A stretch of DNA of 31,139 nt, from NCBI GenBank assembly GCA_035532535.1, contig DATKQT010000008.1, positions 1 through 31,139 of the forward strand, written 5' to 3'. The DNA comes from Palsa-739 sp035532535 (GTDB lineage Bacteria > Actinomycetota > Thermoleophilia > Gaiellales > Gaiellaceae). Shown here in pieces: positions 29,541-31,139 of this stretch. Every line of letters starts with the position of its first letter. Position 1 is the first letter of the stretch. A program made the translations under genes and the position numbers. Below the pieces are notes generated by a model. That model worked only from the letters and a program-made list of their open reading frames with translations. It did no database searches and had not been told where the DNA came from.

Positions 29541-30170
29541 ATGAAGATCGTCTGTGTCGGCCTCAACTACGTCGACCATGCGCGCGAGGTCGATCTCGCG
29601 TTGCCGGAGCGGCCGCTGCTGTTCGCGAAGTGGCAGAGCGCGGTGATCGCGTCAGGCGAGCCGATCGTCATCCCGGCCGGCGTCGAGCAGGTCGACTACG
29701 AGGCCGAGCTCGCCGCGGTCATCGGCTCGCGCTTGAAGCACGTCTCGGTCGAGAACGCGCTCGAAGCGGTCGAGGGATACACATGCCTCAACGACGTGTC
29801 GGCGCGCGTCTTCCAGTTCGCAGACGGGCAGTGGACACGAGCGAAATCGATCGACACGTTCTGCCCAATCGGCCCGCGCATCGTGCCGCGCGAGGAGATC
29901 GGCGATCCCCAGTCACTGCGCATCCAGTGCCGCGTGAACGGCGAGACGGTGCAGGACGCCTCCACCGCCGACATGATCTTCGGCGTCGCGGAGCTCATCG
30001 CCTACGTGACCGAGACGGTCACGCTCGAGCCGGGCGACGTGATCGCGACCGGCACGCCGCCCGGTGTCGCATTCGGCCGGCCCGACGGCCGCTACCTCCG
30101 GGACGGTGACACCGTCGAGGTGGAGATCGAGCGCATCGGCGTCCTCGTCAACGAGGTGGTCACGTCATGA
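29541..30170 (+). CDS. Fumarylacetoacetate hydrolase (FAH) family protein
   Basis: 209 residues, the short single-domain form. MKIVCVGLNYVDHAREV opens the fold; DYEAELAAVIG gives the two metal-binding glutamates, YTCLNDVSAR the aspartate, and GDVIATGTPPGVAF the conserved substrate loop. Family members cleave C-C bonds in acylpyruvates, decarboxylate oxaloacetate, or hydrolyse 2,4-diketo-3-deoxy sugar acids. Divergence from an SDR and the sugar genes elsewhere in the window favour the last role. Its TGA directly abuts the convergent DUF1349 stop. Confidence 0.92.
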   Translation: MKIVCVGLNYVDHAREVDLALPERPLLFAKWQSAVIASGEPIVIPAGVEQVDYEAELAAVIGSRLKHVSVENALEAVEGYTCLNDVSARVFQFADGQWTRAKSIDTFCPIGPRIVPREEIGDPQSLRIQCRVNGETVQDASTADMIFGVAELIAYVTETVTLEPGDVIATGTPPGVAFGRPDGRYLRDGDTVEVEIERIGVLVNEVVTS

Positions 30171-30731
30171 GCCGTCGCGGAGTTCTCCAAGTCGCACCCC
30201 CTCGAAGCGGATGTCGTCGAACGTCACCGCACAGCCTTCGCCCATGGGTGACTGCGCCTCGAATCCGACTGCCGGCCCCACGTCGTCGCCCAGCGTGAAG
30301 TGGCGGACGAGGCGCCACAGGCGCCCGTCCGTCGACGCGTGGAAGGCGAACGCCGGCCCGAGTCGGGCGATGCGCAGCCAGATCGCATCACCCGTGACGA
30401 CGAAGCCGTTCGCGTCATCCGAGGCGCCGCGCGTCACGACCGAGACGACCATCGGTTCCGCGTCGGGTGAGAACTCGAAGCAGAGCTTCGCCCAGAGCTT
30501 CTCCGAGGCGTAGAGCATCAGGGCGCCGGCGTCGAACGTCGATTCGAAGCGAACGCCCACCCGTGCGCTCAGGAGGTAGTCACCCGCTGCGTCTCCGACG
30601 AGCGCCGGGCCGCTGAGCACCGGCTCGCGTTCGCCGGACGGATCGACGAACCAATCGGTACGGCCTCCTGCGACGAGCGACAGCGTCGAGCCGTCCGCGT
30701 GACAGCTCACCGGCGGCACGAGCCAGCGCAT
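30165..30731 (-). CDS. DUF1349 domain-containing protein (concanavalin-like fold)
   Basis: About 188 residues of the DUF1349 beta-sandwich: MRWLVPPVSCHADGSTLSLV, GGRTDWFVDPSGE, DYLLSARVGVRFESTFDAGALMLY, KLCFEFSPDAEPMVVSVVTRGASDDANG, AFAFHASTDGRLWRLVRHF and VGFEAQSPMGEGCAVTFDDI. Such domains resemble carbohydrate-binding lectin-like sandwiches; no enzyme residues are known. ATG 30731 is chosen because family members begin close to the WL..PP motif; ATG 30767 or 30776 would add 12 or 15 residues and place the start almost on top of a terminator. Confidence 0.85.
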   Translation of the reverse strand: MRWLVPPVSCHADGSTLSLVAGGRTDWFVDPSGEREPVLSGPALVGDAAGDYLLSARVGVRFESTFDAGALMLYASEKLWAKLCFEFSPDAEPMVVSVVTRGASDDANGFVVTGDAIWLRIARLGPAFAFHASTDGRLWRLVRHFTLGDDVGPAVGFEAQSPMGEGCAVTFDDIRFEGVRLGELRDGS

Positions 30732-30780
30732 GGGGATTGGCATCGGCGCGAGGGTCTCGTACGCCATCGGCGTCATCGTA

Positions 30781-30808
30781 GAAAAAGCCCCGTTTCCAGG
30801 GCTTTTTC
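30781..30808. terminator. Intrinsic terminator, symmetric (works on either strand)
   Basis: Perfect 10-bp arms GAAAAAGCCC (30781-30790) and GGGCTTTTTC (30799-30808) flank an 8-nt loop; each strand ends in a run of five T. It stands between the DUF1349 start and the recombinase leader. No gene on either strand clearly ends just before it, which is odd. Confidence 0.75.
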
Positions 30809-30812
30809 CGTA

Positions 30813-30869
30813 GCAGGCCTGTAAGCCGGATTGCCGTAGCGCTCCTGGGAGTAGCAGCCCTCGGCCTGC
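30813..30869. other. Structured leader before the recombinase gene, with a 7-bp inverted repeat
   Basis: GCAGGCC (30813-30819) and GGCCTGC (30863-30869) can pair across 43 nt. Read on the minus strand, the segment next to the terminator (ATCCGGCTTACAGGCC) looks like the 3' end of a bacterial RNase P RNA. There is no room for the rest of that RNA, because the recombinase starts at 30884. It may be a chance match, a remnant, or an attachment-site-like copy. Confidence 0.3.
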
Positions 30870-30883
30870 CCAAAGGAGGATCG

Positions 30884-31139
30884 ATGGACAACGAACTCGC
30901 CGATTTCCTCACGTATTGCCGTCTGGAGCGGCGGCTTGCGGACACGACCTGCAGGGCCTACGAGCGCGACGTGCGCGCCTGTGTGGCCTTCCTGCGCGAA
31001 CGCGGGATCGAGGAGCTGGCCGTGGTGCGAGCGCCAGACCTTCGGGCGTTCCTCGCGAAGGAGGCGGAGACGCGGCCGGCGGTCGGCAGCCAGACACGCA
31101 CCGTCGCCGCGCTGAAGGTGTTCTTCCGCTTCTGCCTCG
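30884..31139 (+). CDS. Tyrosine recombinase XerC/XerD-like (partial, runs off the right edge)
   Basis: The first 85 codons show the SAM-like core-binding domain of XerC/D-type integrases: ELADFLTYCRLERRLADTTCRAY, ERDVRACVAFLRERGI, and SQTRTVAALKVFFRFC. The catalytic domain with the Arg-His-Arg-Tyr residues lies outside the window. It could be chromosomal XerC/XerD, resolving dimers at dif, or the integrase of a mobile element. AAAGGAGG (30872-30879) is a strong Shine-Dalgarno 4 nt before the ATG. Confidence 0.85.
   Translation, partial: MDNELADFLTYCRLERRLADTTCRAYERDVRACVAFLRERGIEELAVVRAPDLRAFLAKEAETRPAVGSQTRTVAALKVFFRFCL

Noticed and set aside
1..31139. tRNA genes, CRISPR arrays, insertion sequences or prophage genes
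   Set aside because: Looked for and not seen: no regular short repeats with spacers, no transposase motifs and no recognisable cloverleaf. Only the partial tyrosine recombinase at the right edge hints at mobility.

Overview
The window is about 31 kb of very GC-rich, tightly packed bacterial DNA. High GC, frequent GTG starts, many NTGA stop/start overlaps and leaderless-looking promoters (a TANNNT box 6-7 nt before the start codon) suggest a soil-type actinobacterium, possibly of the Thermoleophilia. That placement is inference; there is no rRNA here to test it. I see no tRNA, rRNA, CRISPR array or insertion sequence.

Left part (1-6.4 kb): a type IA topoisomerase running off the left edge is divergent from a five-gene coupled cluster (PlsC-like acyltransferase, 5'-3' exonuclease, DUF6457 protein, histone-deacetylase-like amidohydrolase, S4 RNA-binding protein). 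Two of its junctions carry an in-frame CTG in the CTGA overlap position. A NarL-type response regulator and its sensor kinase follow, divergent across 44 bp that hold a 14-bp-arm inverted repeat built from both ribosome binding sites.

Middle (6.4-17.2 kb): a creatinase-like M24 hydrolase, two divergent Gfo/Idh/MocA oxidoreductases, a D-lyxose-isomerase-type cupin, and an operon of GlcG-like protein, IlvD/EDD dehydratase and zinc sugar dehydrogenase. Next is one 1330-residue protein that fuses a UnbU/RnfD-like membrane domain, an FG-GAP plus ASPIC/UnbV domain, and a haloperoxidase-like domain lacking its catalytic histidines. UnbU and UnbV are otherwise best known from enediyne gene clusters, and no enediyne synthase is visible here.

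Right part (17.4-31.1 kb): a pentose-type ABC importer (binding protein, single-domain ATPase, permease) with its own promoter and palindromic operator; upstream, a GntR/YtrA-type regulator coupled to an ABC-2 exporter-like pair and a second sugar-binding protein; divergently, a xylose-isomerase-like protein and an FGGY (xylulose-type) kinase. Together with the dehydrogenase, IlvD-type dehydratase, SDR and FAH hydrolase, the window appears to encode both an isomerase/kinase route and most of a non-phosphorylative oxidative route for pentoses or similar sugars.

The most striking item is an AhpD-like peroxidase at 26421-27023 (minus). Its reading frame is interrupted by one TGA exactly where the second cysteine of the CxxC active site belongs, and a bacterial SECIS-like hairpin with a GGUC loop begins one base after that TGA. 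It is very probably a selenoprotein (CxxU), encoded with a 78-residue companion and an M23-like secreted protein. The right edge has an intrinsic terminator and the start of a XerC/D-type tyrosine recombinase.
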